Shown: positions 35,882 to 49,434, counted from the stretch's first letter. The stretch is DNA of 64,000 bases from Pseudomonas fluorescens (GCF_040448305.1 NZ_CP148752.1:5495501-5559500), one strand, 5' to 3'. A program made the numbers and translations. Notes: generated from the letters alone by a model not told the origin.

Positions 35882-36613
35882 ATGAACGATCTCCAGGCCC
35901 TGCGCCCCGACGACACCCAACCCACGCCGTTGTACCTGCAACTGGCACGCAATCTGGAAGCGGCGATCCACGCCGGCCAGTGGAAAGCCGAGCAGGCGAT
36001 GCCATCGGAGCGCAATTTGAGCGAGACGCTGGGCATCTCCCGCGTCACTGCACGCAAGGCGTTGGAGGTGTTGTTCGAACAAGGCCTGATCCGCCGCAAC
36101 CAGGGCTCCGGCACTTTTATCACGCCGCGCCTCGAACAACCGCTGTCGCGCCTTTCCGGCTTCAGTGAAATGCTCCGCCTCAAGGGGTTCGTGCCTGGCT
36201 CGCAATGGCTGGAGCGGGAAATCACCCTGCCGACCCACGAAGAGCTGATCCGCCTCGGCCTGTCGCCCAACGACAAGGTTGCGCGCCTCAAACGCCTGCG
36301 CAAGGCGGACGACACGGTGATGGCCATCGAGATGAGCACCCTGCCCGCCTCGATCATTCCCAAGCCGCAGGCGGTGGGCGATTCCCTCTACGAGTTCCTC
36401 GACGGCATCGGCAAACCGGTGGTCCGCGCCCTGCAGCACATCCAGGCGATCAACGCCTCGGACGAGTTCGCCGCACTGGTGGGCATCGCCCCCGGCACCG
36501 CCATGTTGCTGATGACCCGGGTCGGCTACCTCGAAGACAACACGCCCATCGAAGTCACCGACACCTATTGCCGTAACGACTACTACGACTTTGTCGCAGA
36601 GCTTCGTAGATAA
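35882..36613 (+). CDS. nagR: GntR/HutC-family regulator of GlcNAc genes
   Basis: 243 residues from the ATG at 35882. N-terminal winged helix-turn-helix (MPSERNLSETLGISRVTARKAL), C-terminal UTRA sensor (GIAPGTAMLLMTRVGYLEDNTPIEVTDTY). Probably a repressor released by a glucosamine phosphate. Begins a cluster with nagA, a SIS deaminase and PTS genes; 17 bp separate it from nagA. Confidence 0.9.
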   Translation: MNDLQALRPDDTQPTPLYLQLARNLEAAIHAGQWKAEQAMPSERNLSETLGISRVTARKALEVLFEQGLIRRNQGSGTFITPRLEQPLSRLSGFSEMLRLKGFVPGSQWLEREITLPTHEELIRLGLSPNDKVARLKRLRKADDTVMAIEMSTLPASIIPKPQAVGDSLYEFLDGIGKPVVRALQHIQAINASDEFAALVGIAPGTAMLLMTRVGYLEDNTPIEVTDTYCRNDYYDFVAELRR

Positions 36614-36630
36614 AAAACCGAGATCCCGAC

Positions 36631-37737
36631 ATGTCCGAAGACAACATCCTCACCGCCCACGGCTGGGTTCGCGGCCGACTGGTGCACGAACACGGCAAAG
36701 TCGTGTCGATCGAAGGCCAGCCCTGCGATCCGGCGGACAATGATCTGCCGTACCTGCTGCCGGGTTTCATCGACCTGCACGTTCACGGCGGCGGCGGCAA
36801 GGACATCATGGAAGGCGCGCCGGCCTTCGAAACCATCACCCGTACCCACGTGCGCTTCGGCACCACGTCGCTGCTGGCCACCACCATGACCGCACCGAGC
36901 GACGAGATATCCAGCGTGCTCAAGGCCGTCGGCGAATTCTGTGAGCTGCGGCCCCAAGGCTGCGCCCGGGTGCTCGGCGTGCACCTCGAAGGCCCCTACA
37001 TCAACCCCGGCAAACTCGGCGCGCAACCCAACTTCGCCCACACCGCGCTGATGGCCGAAGTTGAAGAATATCTGGCGCTCGCGCCGATCCGGGTGATCAC
37101 CATTGCCCCGGAAATCGCCGGTCACGACGCCTTGATCCGCGATCTCAGCAGCCGCGGCGTGCGCATGCAGATCGGCCACACCCTGGGCAGCTACGAGGAA
37201 GGCGTCGCCGCGCTGGAGGCCGGCGCCAGCAGTTTCACTCACCTCTACAACGCCATGAGCCCACTGCATCACCGCGAACCGGGGATCGTCGGCGCCGCGT
37301 TGGCCCACGCCAAATACGCCGAACTGATTCCCGACTTGCTGCACGTGCACCCCGGCGCCATCCGCGTAGCCCTGCGTTCGATCCCGTGCCTGTACTGCGT
37401 CACCGACTCGACCGCGGCCGCCGGTATGCCCGATGGCGAGTACAAGCTTGGCAGCCACACCGTGACCAAGTGCCTGGGCGGCGTGCGCCTGCCCGACGGC
37501 ACCCTGGCCGGCAGCACCCTGACCATGGATCAGGCCCTGCGCAACCTGGTGAAGATCGGCCTGCCCATCGCCGAAGCCTCGCAGCGCCTGTCGCAATTCC
37601 CCGCCGACTACCTCGGCATCACCGAACGCGGGCGCCTGCAACCGGGGGCCTGGGCCGACTGCGTGCGGCTGGATCGCTCACTGAAACTGACCGCTGTCAT
37701 GGTCGAAGGAGAAGACATTGACTTCAAAAATGCTTGA
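36631..37737 (+). CDS. nagA: N-acetylglucosamine-6-phosphate deacetylase
   Basis: 368 residues. Amidohydrolase fold with GFIDLHVHGGGG, GVHLEGPYIN, IGHTLGSYEEG, FTHLYNAMS and the catalytic Asp in TDSTAAAGM. Removes acetate from GlcNAc-6-P delivered by the PTS. Overlaps the next gene by 20 bp. Confidence 0.97.
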   Translation: MSEDNILTAHGWVRGRLVHEHGKVVSIEGQPCDPADNDLPYLLPGFIDLHVHGGGGKDIMEGAPAFETITRTHVRFGTTSLLATTMTAPSDEISSVLKAVGEFCELRPQGCARVLGVHLEGPYINPGKLGAQPNFAHTALMAEVEEYLALAPIRVITIAPEIAGHDALIRDLSSRGVRMQIGHTLGSYEEGVAALEAGASSFTHLYNAMSPLHHREPGIVGAALAHAKYAELIPDLLHVHPGAIRVALRSIPCLYCVTDSTAAAGMPDGEYKLGSHTVTKCLGGVRLPDGTLAGSTLTMDQALRNLVKIGLPIAEASQRLSQFPADYLGITERGRLQPGAWADCVRLDRSLKLTAVMVEGEDIDFKNA

Positions 37738-38740
37738 AGAGGCGCTGTCCTCGTTCGAGGCCGTGCAGGCCCAGTTGCAAACACTCGACCCGCAGATGAT
37801 CGAAATCGCCGGGCGCCTGCGTCGTCAACCGCCGCAAGTGGCCATGACCGTGGCACGCGGCAGCTCCGATCACGCCGCCAGCTACTTCGCCTACCTGACC
37901 ATGCAACTGCTGGGCATCCCGGTGGCGTCGCTGCCGATGTCGGTGGTGACCATGCAGCAGGCACCATTGAAGGTCAGCGGCCAGGTGGCGTTCGCCTTTT
38001 CGCAATCGGGTCAAAGCCCGGACCTGGTCAACAGCCTGCGCCTGTTGCGCAAGCGCGGTGCCCTGAGCATATCGATGGTCAACGCCGAAGACTCGCCGCT
38101 GGAAGCCGCCTGCGAATTCAGCCTGCCGCTGTGTGCCGGCACCGAAAGCAGCGTCGCCGCGACCAAGAGCTTCATCGCCACCCTCAGCGCCAGCGCCCGG
38201 TTGATTGGCCACTGGAAAGAAGACGCCGAACTGCTCGAGGCCGGTCGCGCCCTGCCCGAGGGCCTGCGTGACGCTGCGCAACAGGACTGGAGCCCGGCCA
38301 TCGACGCCTTGCGCGATTGTCAGCGGCTGATGGTGATCGGCCGTGGTGCCGGTTTCGCCATTGCCCAGGAAGCGGCGCTCAAGTTCAAGGAGACCTCGGC
38401 GATCCAGGCCGAAGCCTTCAGCAGCGCCGAAGTCCGTCACGGCCCGATGGCCTTGATCGGCGACAACTACCCGCTGCTGGTGTTTGCCCCACGGGGCGCC
38501 GAACAGGCTGGTTTGTTGAGCCTGGCCGCCGACATGCGCCAGCGCGGCGCCCGGGTCCTGCTGGCCGCGCCGGATGACGTGCTTGAACGCGACCTGACCC
38601 TGACCCGCGCCGAACACCCGGCCCTCGACCCGATTCTCGCGATCCAGAGTTTCTACGTGATGGCCGCCGGCCTGGCCGTGGCCCGTGGCATGGACCCGGA
38701 CCAGCCGCGGCACCTGAGCAAAGTGACACGCACCCACTAA
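37718..38740 (+). CDS. Glucosamine-6-phosphate deaminase, SIS type (NagB-II)
   Basis: 340 residues from a TTG at 37718 placed 5-6 nt after AAGGAGA; the ATG at 37730 is too far from that site. Two SIS domains: ARGSSDHAASYFAY, FSQSGQSPDLVNSLRLL, then RGAGFAIAQEAALKFKET and AEVRHGPMALI. This class replaces classical NagB in many proteobacteria, giving fructose-6-P and ammonia. Called by family and locus. Confidence 0.9.
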   Translation: MTSKMLEEALSSFEAVQAQLQTLDPQMIEIAGRLRRQPPQVAMTVARGSSDHAASYFAYLTMQLLGIPVASLPMSVVTMQQAPLKVSGQVAFAFSQSGQSPDLVNSLRLLRKRGALSISMVNAEDSPLEAACEFSLPLCAGTESSVAATKSFIATLSASARLIGHWKEDAELLEAGRALPEGLRDAAQQDWSPAIDALRDCQRLMVIGRGAGFAIAQEAALKFKETSAIQAEAFSSAEVRHGPMALIGDNYPLLVFAPRGAEQAGLLSLAADMRQRGARVLLAAPDDVLERDLTLTRAEHPALDPILAIQSFYVMAAGLAVARGMDPDQPRHLSKVTRTH

Positions 38741-38762
38741 ATCGAATGGCGATTGATTGACC

Positions 38763-38862
38763 TGTAGGAGCGAGCCTGCTCGCGATGGACGTGAACGATG
38801 ACGCGTCCTTCCTGAATGAACGCGTTGCTCTCAAGTTCTTCGCGAGCAGGCTCGCTCCTACA
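38763..38862. repeat. REPIN-like element (long type)
   Basis: Arms as in the element at 5895; the spacer (ACGTGAACGATGACGCG...) is related to that copy. Lies in the gap between the deaminase and PTS genes. Confidence 0.88.
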
Positions 38863-38904
38863 GGGAGTGGATTGATCTGAACTATTTTTTTATGAGACCG
38901 AGCC

Positions 38905-41421
38905 ATGCATAACAACAATAAAGAGCTGACCTTAAGCGCCCCGCTCAGCGGCCCGGTGCTCACGCTCGCCAAAGTCCCGGACCCGGTGTTCGCCAGCGGC
39001 GCCATGGGTGACGGCATTGCCATCGATCCGCTCAACGACACGCTCCACGCCCCCTGCGCCGGCGTGGTGGTGCATGTCGCCCGCACCGGCCACGCGGTGA
39101 CCTTGCGTGCCGACAACGGCGCTGAATTGCTCCTGCACCTGGGCCTCGACACGGTCGAATTGCAGGGCCAGGGCTTCTCGATGCTGGTCAAGGAAGGCGC
39201 GCGCGTCGCCAACGGCCAACCGCTGCTGCGCTACGACCTGGACAAGGTCGCGCAACAGTGCAAGAGCCTGGTCAGCCTGCTGATCCTCACCAACAGCCAG
39301 GACTTTCAGGCACGGCCCATCACGCTCAAGTCGGTAAAGGTCGGCGAGCCGTTGCTGCACATCATTCGTCGGCAGACGTCGAGCGCACAGGTGGATACCG
39401 AGTTTGCCGGCGCAGAGATTGTCGGTCTGGTGCGCATTGCTCACCGTGGCGGTCTGCACGCGCGACCGGCTGCGTTGATCCGTCAGACCGCGCAAGGATT
39501 CAAAAGCAAATCGCAGCTGCATTTCGCTGGCAAGTCAGCCACCTGCGACAGCCTGATCGGCCTGATGGGGCTGGCCATCGGCGAACAGGCGGAGGTCCAG
39601 GTCAGTTGCCAGGGCCCGGATGCCGAAGCCGCACTGCAAGCCTTGTTGACCGCGTTATCCACAGCCCTGGCTGTAGACCACCACGCCGCCGCGCCAGCCA
39701 CGATTGCCCAACGCAATCGCCCCGCCGAAGCCGGCGTGTTGCACGGCGTCTGCGCGGCGCCCGGCCTGGTCGGCGGGCCGCTGTTTCGCCTGAATGCGAT
39801 CAGCCTGCCAGTGGATGCCGGCCACCATGATCCGCAGCAACAACAGCAAGTGCTGGACGCGGCACGGAGCCAGGTGCGCAGCGAAATCGAGCACACGCTG
39901 GCCCAGGCGAAAAAACACAAGGACACCGCTGAAGAGGCGATTTTCGCCGCGCACCTCGCGCTGCTCGAAGACCCGGCCCTGCTGGACGCCGCCAGTCAAA
40001 CCGTCGCCCAGGGCACGGCCGCGACCCACGCCTGGAGCCAGGCCATCGACGCGCAATGCGAAGTCCTCCAGCAAACAGGCAGCACGCTGCTGGCGGAACG
40101 CGCCAACGACCTGCGCGATCTCAAGCAACGGGTGCTGCGCGCATTGCTCGGCGATACCTGGCATTACGACGTGCCAGCCGGCGCCATCGTCGCGGCGCAT
40201 GAACTGACGCCCTCCGATTTACTGCAACTGAGCCAGCAAGGCGTCGCCGGGCTGTGCATGGCCGAAGGCGGTGCGACCTCTCACGTGGCGATTCTGGCCC
40301 GGGGCAAAGGCCTGCCGTGCATGGTCGCACTGGGCTCGACGCTGCTCGATCAGCAACAGGGGCAACCGGTGGTGCTGGACGCCGACGGCGGCCGCCTCGA
40401 ACTGACACCCAGCACACAGCGCCTGGCCGACGTGCGCCAGCTGCAACAGCAACAGCAACAACGCCGGGCCGAACAACAGGCCCAGGCCCACACACCCGCG
40501 CTGACCACCGATGGCCTGCACATCGAAGTCGCCGCCAACGTGGCGTCCAGCGCGGAAGCGGCAGACGCACTGGCCAATGGCGCCGACGGCGTCGGCTTGC
40601 TGCGCACCGAGTTTCTCTTCGTCGACCGCCACACCGCCCCGGACGAACAGGAACAACACCAGGCCTACCAAGCGGTGCTCAATGCCATGGGCGACAAGTC
40701 GGTGATCATTCGCACCATCGACGTCGGCGGCGACAAGCAACTGGACTACCTGCCACTGCCCGCCGAGGCCAATCCGGTGCTCGGCCTGCGCGGCATTCGC
40801 CTGGCCCAGGTTCGCCCTGAACTGCTCGACCAGCAACTGCGCGCACTGCTGCACCTGCGCCCGTTGTCACGTTGCCGGATCCTGCTGCCGATGGTCACGG
40901 AAGTCGATGAGCTGCTGCATATCCGCCAGCGCCTCGACGCCCTGTGTACGGAACTCGGCCTGGCGCAACGCCCGGAGCTGGGGGTGATGATCGAAGTTCC
41001 GGCCGCCGCGCTGCTGGCCGAGCAACTGGCCGAACACGCGGACTTCCTGTCCATCGGCACCAACGACTTGTCGCAATACACCCTGGCGATGGACCGCGAT
41101 CACGCCGGGCTCGCCGCCCGCGTCGATGCGCTGCACCCGGCACTGCTGCGGCTAATCGCCCAGACCTGCGCCGGTGCGGCACAGCACAACCGTTGGGTGG
41201 GCGTGTGCGGCGCACTGGCGTCAGATCCATTGGCCACGCCGGTGTTGATCGGCCTGGGGGTCAGTGAGTTGTCGGTGAGCCCGGTGCAGGTCGGTGAAAT
41301 CAAGGATCGCGTGCGTCATCTCGACGCCAGCGAATGCCGGCGCATCAGCCAGGACCTGCTCAAGCTGAGCAGCGCCAGCGCGGTGCGTCACGCCTGTCAC
41401 CAGCATTGGCCGCTGAGCTAA
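38905..41421 (+). CDS. nagF: PTS EIIA-HPr-EI fusion for GlcNAc
   Basis: 838 residues. EIIA-Glc-like domain (1-150; phospho-His78 in LLLHLGLD), HPr domain (about 172-258; His185 in GGLHARPA), EI domain (about 275-838; His460 in GGATSHVAIL). It carries phosphate from PEP to the membrane EIICB in the next gene, so the sugar has its own complete chain. Equivalent to PA3760. The start codon region contains AACAACAATAA, fitting a Crc/Hfq motif. Confidence 0.95.
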   Translation: MHNNNKELTLSAPLSGPVLTLAKVPDPVFASGAMGDGIAIDPLNDTLHAPCAGVVVHVARTGHAVTLRADNGAELLLHLGLDTVELQGQGFSMLVKEGARVANGQPLLRYDLDKVAQQCKSLVSLLILTNSQDFQARPITLKSVKVGEPLLHIIRRQTSSAQVDTEFAGAEIVGLVRIAHRGGLHARPAALIRQTAQGFKSKSQLHFAGKSATCDSLIGLMGLAIGEQAEVQVSCQGPDAEAALQALLTALSTALAVDHHAAAPATIAQRNRPAEAGVLHGVCAAPGLVGGPLFRLNAISLPVDAGHHDPQQQQQVLDAARSQVRSEIEHTLAQAKKHKDTAEEAIFAAHLALLEDPALLDAASQTVAQGTAATHAWSQAIDAQCEVLQQTGSTLLAERANDLRDLKQRVLRALLGDTWHYDVPAGAIVAAHELTPSDLLQLSQQGVAGLCMAEGGATSHVAILARGKGLPCMVALGSTLLDQQQGQPVVLDADGGRLELTPSTQRLADVRQLQQQQQQRRAEQQAQAHTPALTTDGLHIEVAANVASSAEAADALANGADGVGLLRTEFLFVDRHTAPDEQEQHQAYQAVLNAMGDKSVIIRTIDVGGDKQLDYLPLPAEANPVLGLRGIRLAQVRPELLDQQLRALLHLRPLSRCRILLPMVTEVDELLHIRQRLDALCTELGLAQRPELGVMIEVPAAALLAEQLAEHADFLSIGTNDLSQYTLAMDRDHAGLAARVDALHPALLRLIAQTCAGAAQHNRWVGVCGALASDPLATPVLIGLGVSELSVSPVQVGEIKDRVRHLDASECRRISQDLLKLSSASAVRHACHQHWPLS
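38911..38921 (+). promoter_or_regulatory. Crc/Hfq-type CA motif at the nagF start
   Basis: AACAACAATAA contains two overlapping AANAANAA matches (38911-38918, 38914-38921), covering codons 3-6. Binding there would block translation initiation under catabolite repression. Confidence 0.5.
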
Positions 41422-41450
41422 AGAACAACAAGAATCCACGGAGAACCGCC

Positions 41451-43166
41451 ATGTACCAACTTTTCATCGAAGGCCTGCAACGCCTCGGCCGCGCGCTGAT
41501 GCTGCCGATCGCGATCCTGCCGATTGCCGGCCTGCTGCTGCGCCTGGGCGATACCGACCTGCTGAACATCGCGATCATCCACGACGCCGGCCAGGTGATC
41601 TTCGCCAACCTGGCGATGATCTTCGCCATCGGCATCGCGGTCGGTTTCGCCAAGGACAACAACGGTACGGCGGGGCTCGCCGGGGTGATCGGCTACCTGG
41701 TGATGATCTCCACGCTCAAAGTGCTCGACCCGAGCATCAACATGGGCATGCTCGCCGGGATCGTCAGCGGCCTGATGGCCGGCGCGCTGTACAACCGCTT
41801 CAAGGACATCAAGCTGCCGGAGTACCTGGCGTTCTTCGGTGGCCGGCGTTTTGTGCCGATTGCCACCGGGTTCGCTGCTGTGGGGCTGGGCGTGGTGTTC
41901 GGCTACATCTGGCCGCCGATCCAGCACGGCATCAACAGCTTCGGCACGCTGATGATGGAAAGCGGCAGCTTCGGCGCGTTCGTCTTCGGTGTGTTCAACC
42001 GCCTGCTGATCGTCACCGGCCTGCACCACATCCTCAACAATATGGCGTGGTTCGTGTTCGGCAACTTCACCGACCCCACCACTGGCGCGCTGGTGACTGG
42101 CGACCTGTCGCGCTACTTCGCCGGCGACCCGAAAGGTGGCCAGTTCATGACCGGCATGTTCCCGATGATGATCTTCGGCCTGCCCGCCGCCTGCCTGGCG
42201 ATGTACCGCAACGCCCTGCCGGAACGGCGCAAGGTGATGGGCGGGATCTTCCTCTCGATGGCGTTGACTGCGTTCCTGACCGGCGTCACCGAGCCGATCG
42301 AATTTGCCTTCATGTTCCTCGCGCCGTTGCTGTTTCTGCTGCATGCGTTGCTGACCGGCCTGTCGATGGCCATCACCAATGCGCTGAACATCCACCTGGG
42401 GTTCACCTTCTCCGGCGGTTTCATCGACATGATCCTTGGCTGGGGCAAGTCCACCAACGGCTGGCTGGTGTTCCCGGTGGGCCTGGCGTATGCCGTGATC
42501 TATTACGTGGTGTTTGATTTCTGTATTCGCCGCTTCGACCTGAAAACCCCGGGCCGCGAAACCAGCGCTGCCGCCCCGCAGGTTGCAGTGGCCGACAATG
42601 AACGCGCCGGGGCTTACATCAAGGCCTTGGGCGGTGCCGAAAACCTGATCACCGTCGGTGCTTGCACCACGCGTTTGCGCCTGGACATGGTGGATCGTAA
42701 CAAGGCCTCGGATACTGACTTGAAAGCGCTCGGCGCCATGGCCGTGGTGCGTCCGGGCAAGGGCGGGAGTTTGCAGGTGGTGGTGGGGCCGATGGCCGAC
42801 GCGATTGCCGATGAGATTCGCCTGGCGATGCCGGCACTGGGGCGCGCCATCGTGTCGTCGCCGGCAGCAGAAATCGACGCACCGAAACCTGCCGCCGTGG
42901 CGACACCCGAGGCACAGCAATGGCTCAATGCGCTGGGTGGTGGCGACAATGTGCTGCAACTCGATTGCGTCGCCATGACCCGCATTCGCCTGCAACTGGC
43001 CAATGGCAAGGCGTTATCGGAGTGTGATTTGAAAGCACTGGGTTGTCAGGGTGTGAGTCAGCTGGACGGTGGCGTGTGGCATCTGCTGATTGGCGACAAG
43101 GCGCCGAGTTTGAGTGATGCGCTGGAAGCGTTGGTCAATCGCAGTGAGGTGAGTGCCAAGGTTTAA
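41451..43166 (+). CDS. nagE: PTS N-acetylglucosamine transporter EIICB with duplicated IIB
   Basis: 571 residues from the ATG at 41451, after GGAG. EIIC membrane domain (about 1-365; IAILPIAGLLLRLGD, HHILNNMAWF, TGVTEPIEFAFMFLAP). First IIB (about 385-465) has the phospho-Cys405 in GACTTRLRL. A second IIB-like domain (about 487-565) aligns in CVAMTRIRL, with Ala508 where Cys is expected, so only the first can carry phosphate. IIA is supplied by nagF. Confidence 0.95.
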   Translation: MYQLFIEGLQRLGRALMLPIAILPIAGLLLRLGDTDLLNIAIIHDAGQVIFANLAMIFAIGIAVGFAKDNNGTAGLAGVIGYLVMISTLKVLDPSINMGMLAGIVSGLMAGALYNRFKDIKLPEYLAFFGGRRFVPIATGFAAVGLGVVFGYIWPPIQHGINSFGTLMMESGSFGAFVFGVFNRLLIVTGLHHILNNMAWFVFGNFTDPTTGALVTGDLSRYFAGDPKGGQFMTGMFPMMIFGLPAACLAMYRNALPERRKVMGGIFLSMALTAFLTGVTEPIEFAFMFLAPLLFLLHALLTGLSMAITNALNIHLGFTFSGGFIDMILGWGKSTNGWLVFPVGLAYAVIYYVVFDFCIRRFDLKTPGRETSAAAPQVAVADNERAGAYIKALGGAENLITVGACTTRLRLDMVDRNKASDTDLKALGAMAVVRPGKGGSLQVVVGPMADAIADEIRLAMPALGRAIVSSPAAEIDAPKPAAVATPEAQQWLNALGGGDNVLQLDCVAMTRIRLQLANGKALSECDLKALGCQGVSQLDGGVWHLLIGDKAPSLSDALEALVNRSEVSAKV

Positions 43167-43189
43167 ATCTTCAGCGCCCGACAGTCAGT

Positions 43190-43262
43190 CTTCGCGAGCA
43201 GGCTCGCTCCCACAAGGGTCCGGTGTACGTCGATCCACTGTGGGAGCGAGCCTGCTCGCGAA
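43190..43262. repeat. REPIN-like element (short type)
   Basis: Inverted arms CTTCGCGAGCAGGCTCGCTC and TGTGGGAGCGAGCCTGCTCG, spacer about 25 bp, after nagE. Confidence 0.85.
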
Positions 43263-43300
43263 GAGGCCATAAGCAGCACCACAAAAACCCGATCAACAAA

Positions 43301-43332
43301 AAACCCGCTGAAATCTCTTTCAGCGGGTTTTT
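43301..43332. terminator. Bidirectional terminator between nagE and the purL operon
   Basis: AAACCCGCTGAAA-TCTC-TTTCAGCGGGTTT, 13-bp perfect stem with A and T tails on both sides. Confidence 0.92.
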
Positions 43333-43350
43333 CACTTCAGCGGCAGAGGA

Positions 43351-43662
43351 TCAGAAATCCTCCAACCGCCACACTTCATAAGCCGGTGTCTCGTAGGGAT
43401 GGCTCTGTTTCAGAGCCGCCACCACCGAGCGAATCAACTCATCGGCCACCACCAGCTCAACCTTCCATTCCTCGACCTGCTCGACCTGCCCTGCCTCGCC
43501 AATGAATGGCTGACTGCCATCCAGTGGGCGAAACTGGCCGAGGCCCAGCACCTGCCATGCGCAGTGGTCGTAAGCACCGATTCGACCGCCACCGGCGGCG
43601 AATACGGCACTTTTGACCACTTCGACATGACTGTCGGGAACAAAAAAACTGAGCTTGTACAC
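43351..43662 (-). CDS. NIF3/YqfO C-terminal-like protein
   Basis: 103 residues with the motif SHPYETPAYEVW of the YqfO/NIF3 insert domain (CutA-like fold) and an N-terminal YKLSFFVPDSHVEVVKSAVF strand-helix. Stand-alone form common in Pseudomonas; function unknown. Starts 5 bp after the purL stop, so it is co-transcribed. Confidence 0.85.
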   Translation of the reverse strand: MYKLSFFVPDSHVEVVKSAVFAAGGGRIGAYDHCAWQVLGLGQFRPLDGSQPFIGEAGQVEQVEEWKVELVVADELIRSVVAALKQSHPYETPAYEVWRLEDF

Positions 43663-43667
43663 GGCGC

Positions 43668-47564
<3,897 letters not shown>

Positions 47565-47837
47565 CTTCGGGACAGCCTCGGGAAGGGGTGTGCTTTGAGG
47601 CCGTGCATTCTAGCCTAAACAGCCCGCGACAGCACCCGAAACGCTACGCACGGTTGCACTCGGGTGTCGATCTGTGTTTCTGCCTCGAAAGTCAGGTTAA
47701 CCGGGCGTGTGACGACAGCTTATTTTTACTGTAACAAAATGCAGACAAAGCCCATTCCTGCGGGGTTCCGGCCGGTTTTGTGATCTCTAGCAGACTAGCC
47801 CCTCACTGTCGAGATATGGCGCCCGTGGTCCTTTGCG

Positions 47838-47843
47838 TATACT
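47838..47843 (+). promoter_or_regulatory. TATACT box abutting the mltF start
   Basis: TTGCG-TATACTG-CGCAA palindrome with TATACT ending 6 nt before the mltF ATG. If used as a -10 box the mRNA would be leaderless. No good -35 is seen. Confidence 0.35.
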
Positions 47844-47849
47844 GCGCAA

Positions 47850-49310
47850 ATGTTTTTCCCAACGGCTTTGCGTCCGCGGTACGCCAAATGGCTGATCGCA
47901 ACCGGACTCTTCCTGATGCTCGGTGGCTGTGTTGATAAACCCAACACGCTCGAGCGCGTAAAGGAGGATGGTGTGCTGCGGGTGGTTACCCGAAACAGCC
48001 CCGCCACCTACTTTCAGGATCGCAACGGTGAAACCGGCTTCGAATACGAGCTGGTGAAGCGCTTCGCCGACGATCTGGGGGTCGAGCTCAAGATCGAGAC
48101 CGCCGACAACCTCGATGACCTGTTCAACCAGGTCGGCAAGCCCAATGGCCCGGTGCTGGCGGCGGCCGGCCTGGTCAGCAGCGAAGAGCGCAAGAAGCAG
48201 GTGCGCTTCTCCCACTCCTATCTCGAAGTCACCCCGCAGATCATCTACCGCAACGGCCAGTCCCGGCCGACCGATGCGAAAGATCTGGTGGGCAAGAAGA
48301 TCATGGTGCTCAAGGGCAGCACCCACGCCGAACAACTCGCGCAGCTGAAACAGAAATTTCCCGGCATCGAATACGAAGAGTCTGACGCAGTCGAGGTCGT
48401 CGATCTCCTGCGCATGGTGGACGAAGGTCAGATCGACCTGACACTGGTCGACTCCAACGAAGTGGCGATGAACCAGGTGTACTTCACCAACATCAGGGTC
48501 GCCTTCGACCTCGGTGACGCCAGCAACCAGAGCTGGGCTGTCGCCCCGGGCGACGACAACAGCCTGCTCAACGAAATCAACGACTATCTCGACAAGGTCA
48601 AGAAGAACGGCACCCTGCAACGCCTCAAGGACCGCTACTACGGACATGTCGACGTCCTCGGCTACATGGGCGCCACCACGTTTGCCCAACACTTGCAGCA
48701 ACGCCTGCCCAAGTACGAACAGCACTTCAAGTCATACGCCAAGAAAGAGAAAGTCGACTGGCGCCTGCTGGCGGCCATCGGGTACCAGGAGTCGTTGTGG
48801 CAACCGGCGGTCACCTCCAAGACCGGCGTGCGCGGCCTGATGATGCTGACCCAGAACACCGCGCAGGCCATGGGCGTGTCCAATCGCCTGGACCCCAGGC
48901 AGAGCATCATGGGCGGCGCCAAGTACCTGGCCTACATGAAAGACCAGCTCGACGATTCGATTCAGGAGCCGGACCGGACCTGGTTTGCCCTGGCGGCCTA
49001 CAACGTCGGCAGCGGCCACCTGGATGACGCACGCAAACTGGCGGCCAAGGAAGGCTTGAACCCGGACAAATGGCTGGATGTGAAGAAGATCCTGCCGCGC
49101 CTGTCGGAAAAGAAGTGGTACAGCAAAACCCGTTACGGCTACGCCCGTGGCGGTGAACCGGTGCATTTCGTGGCGAACATCCGTCGCTACTACGACATCC
49201 TGACCTGGGTCACGCAGCCGCAGCTTGAGGGTGATCAGGTCGCCGAGGGCAAACTGCTTGTTCCGGGGATCGACAAGAGCAAGCCTGCTCAAGAGCCAGC
49301 ACCGCTCTGA
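47850..49310 (+). CDS. mltF: Membrane-bound lytic murein transglycosylase F
   Basis: 486 residues. Lipoprotein-like signal with LMLGGC, a periplasmic solute-binding-like domain (about 40-265; VLRVVTRNSPATYF), then an SLT domain with the catalytic Glu in AIGYQESLWQP and GLMMLTQNTAQAMG. Cleaves peptidoglycan with 1,6-anhydro ends in the outer membrane. No clear ribosome-binding site. Confidence 0.95.
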   Translation: MFFPTALRPRYAKWLIATGLFLMLGGCVDKPNTLERVKEDGVLRVVTRNSPATYFQDRNGETGFEYELVKRFADDLGVELKIETADNLDDLFNQVGKPNGPVLAAAGLVSSEERKKQVRFSHSYLEVTPQIIYRNGQSRPTDAKDLVGKKIMVLKGSTHAEQLAQLKQKFPGIEYEESDAVEVVDLLRMVDEGQIDLTLVDSNEVAMNQVYFTNIRVAFDLGDASNQSWAVAPGDDNSLLNEINDYLDKVKKNGTLQRLKDRYYGHVDVLGYMGATTFAQHLQQRLPKYEQHFKSYAKKEKVDWRLLAAIGYQESLWQPAVTSKTGVRGLMMLTQNTAQAMGVSNRLDPRQSIMGGAKYLAYMKDQLDDSIQEPDRTWFALAAYNVGSGHLDDARKLAAKEGLNPDKWLDVKKILPRLSEKKWYSKTRYGYARGGEPVHFVANIRRYYDILTWVTQPQLEGDQVAEGKLLVPGIDKSKPAQEPAPL

Positions 49311-49328
49311 CAGCCCCCCAAAATCAAT

Positions 49329-49417
49329 GTGGGAGCGAGCCTGCTCGCGAAGGCGGTTTAGCAGTCAACATCTCTGCTGGCTGACACTACGCTATCGCGA
49401 GCAGGCTCGCTCCCACA
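49329..49417. repeat. REPIN-like element (short type)
   Basis: Arms TGTGGGAGCGAGCCTGCTCG and complement enclosing a CAGTCAACATC-like spacer, between convergent mltF and pdxJ. Confidence 0.85.
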
Positions 49418-49434
49418 GGGTTTTGTGTTGGCTT

